DNA from: Mixophyes australis
Lineage: Eukaryota > Chordata > Amphibia > Anura > Limnodynastidae
Direction: 5' to 3'
NCBI GenBank assembly: GCA_036250195.1
Contig: JAVHZZ010000001.1
Location: 400,448,117-400,512,116, forward strand
DNA: 64,000 nucleotides
Part shown: positions 63,736-64,000 of the stretch, in pieces
Layout: each line of letters begins with the position of its first letter
Position numbering within the stretch: position 1 is the stretch's first letter
Program-made: the position numbers and the translations under genes
Notes under the pieces: model-generated
What the model saw: the letters and a program-made list of their open reading frames with translations, nothing else
What the model was told of the DNA's origin: nothing
Databases searched by the model: none

Positions 63736-64000
63736 CCGGATTAAGACATTGTAGGTCCCTGGGCTAGGAGTACTCTGAGGTCCCCTTTTGTACAGCAACT
63801 TATGCCCAATCCGATATTGATTATATAAGCTGGGTACACACTACACTGTTTTTGTCCAATAATCGGCTCAAACAGCCGACATACGACCGCTCGTTCAAAA
63901 GTCAGGTCAGTGTGTGCAGACACGATGGTCGAAAGTCTGCCCAAATGGACGATTATCGCCTCATTTGGTTGGTCGTACCATTTAATATTTTCGTTCCAAT
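63736..64000. repeat. Edges of dispersed repeats running off the right end
   Basis: CAGGGCCGGATTAAGACATT (63733) is a hAT-like terminus. GCTGGGTACACACTACAC (63830) with repeated CGAxxG-type text is another common frog repeat that continues beyond the window. Confidence 0.4.

Overview
The window is vertebrate nuclear DNA, almost certainly from an anuran amphibian. It is AT-rich, carries one spliced vertebrate gene with large introns, and is otherwise packed with the element mix expected of frogs: a DIRS retrotransposon, a chromodomain Ty3/Gypsy element, L1 and L2 LINE remnants, tRNA-derived SINEs with GATG tails, Tc1, hAT and Harbinger DNA transposons, and many foldback MITEs. The species cannot be named from the sequence.

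Host gene (about 3.9-14.4 kb, minus strand). Four coding exons splice in frame into the N-terminal 231 residues of a protein recognised as MAP9 (microtubule-associated protein 9, also called ASAP). The C-terminal coiled-coil half must lie off the left edge. A perfect RFX X-box and a CRE palindrome at 14399-14428 lie upstream and are a plausible promoter. A DIRS element (1-2395) lies downstream of exon 4. A 1.5-kb foldback and a gutted L1 sit in intron 3, and a near-perfect palindromic MITE sits in intron 1.

Middle (14.8-31.6 kb). No host gene is recognised. The stretch holds MITEs, Tc1 ends, SINEs, a truncated hAT gene with a BED finger behind a 100-bp tandem array, two adjacent minisatellites, an 840-bp inverted repeat, and an LTR fragment.

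Gypsy nest (31.9-38.2 kb). A minus-strand chromodomain Gypsy element is bounded exactly by LTRs and a 5-bp duplication (CTTGT). It is split by a 1612-bp solo LTR (duplication CTAAT) that carries twelve 80-bp minisatellite units, and by a 147-bp hAT MITE. It is dead: the gag capsid region is missing, the protease Asp is changed to Asn, and there are stops.

Harbinger element (41809-49663). This is the most interesting object. It is a 7.9-kb PIF/Harbinger transposon with matching terminal inverted repeats and an AAA duplication, and all of its spliced reading frames are intact: a 371-aa DDE transposase (+), a 541-aa Myb/SANT-like protein with a long SAPSAI repeat (-), and a third 200-aa spliced protein (+) with a trihelix-like N-terminus and a Lys-rich tail. 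The first two genes share a homologous 5' leader and first intron, and that leader is triplicated in front of the Myb-like gene. MITEs elsewhere in the window share its terminal sequence.

Right end (49.7-64 kb). An L2 LINE 3' end, several MITEs with clean target duplications, a SINE, a probable solo LTR and unannotated AT-rich DNA. One exon-like hydrophobic stretch (58459-58556) is left unassigned.
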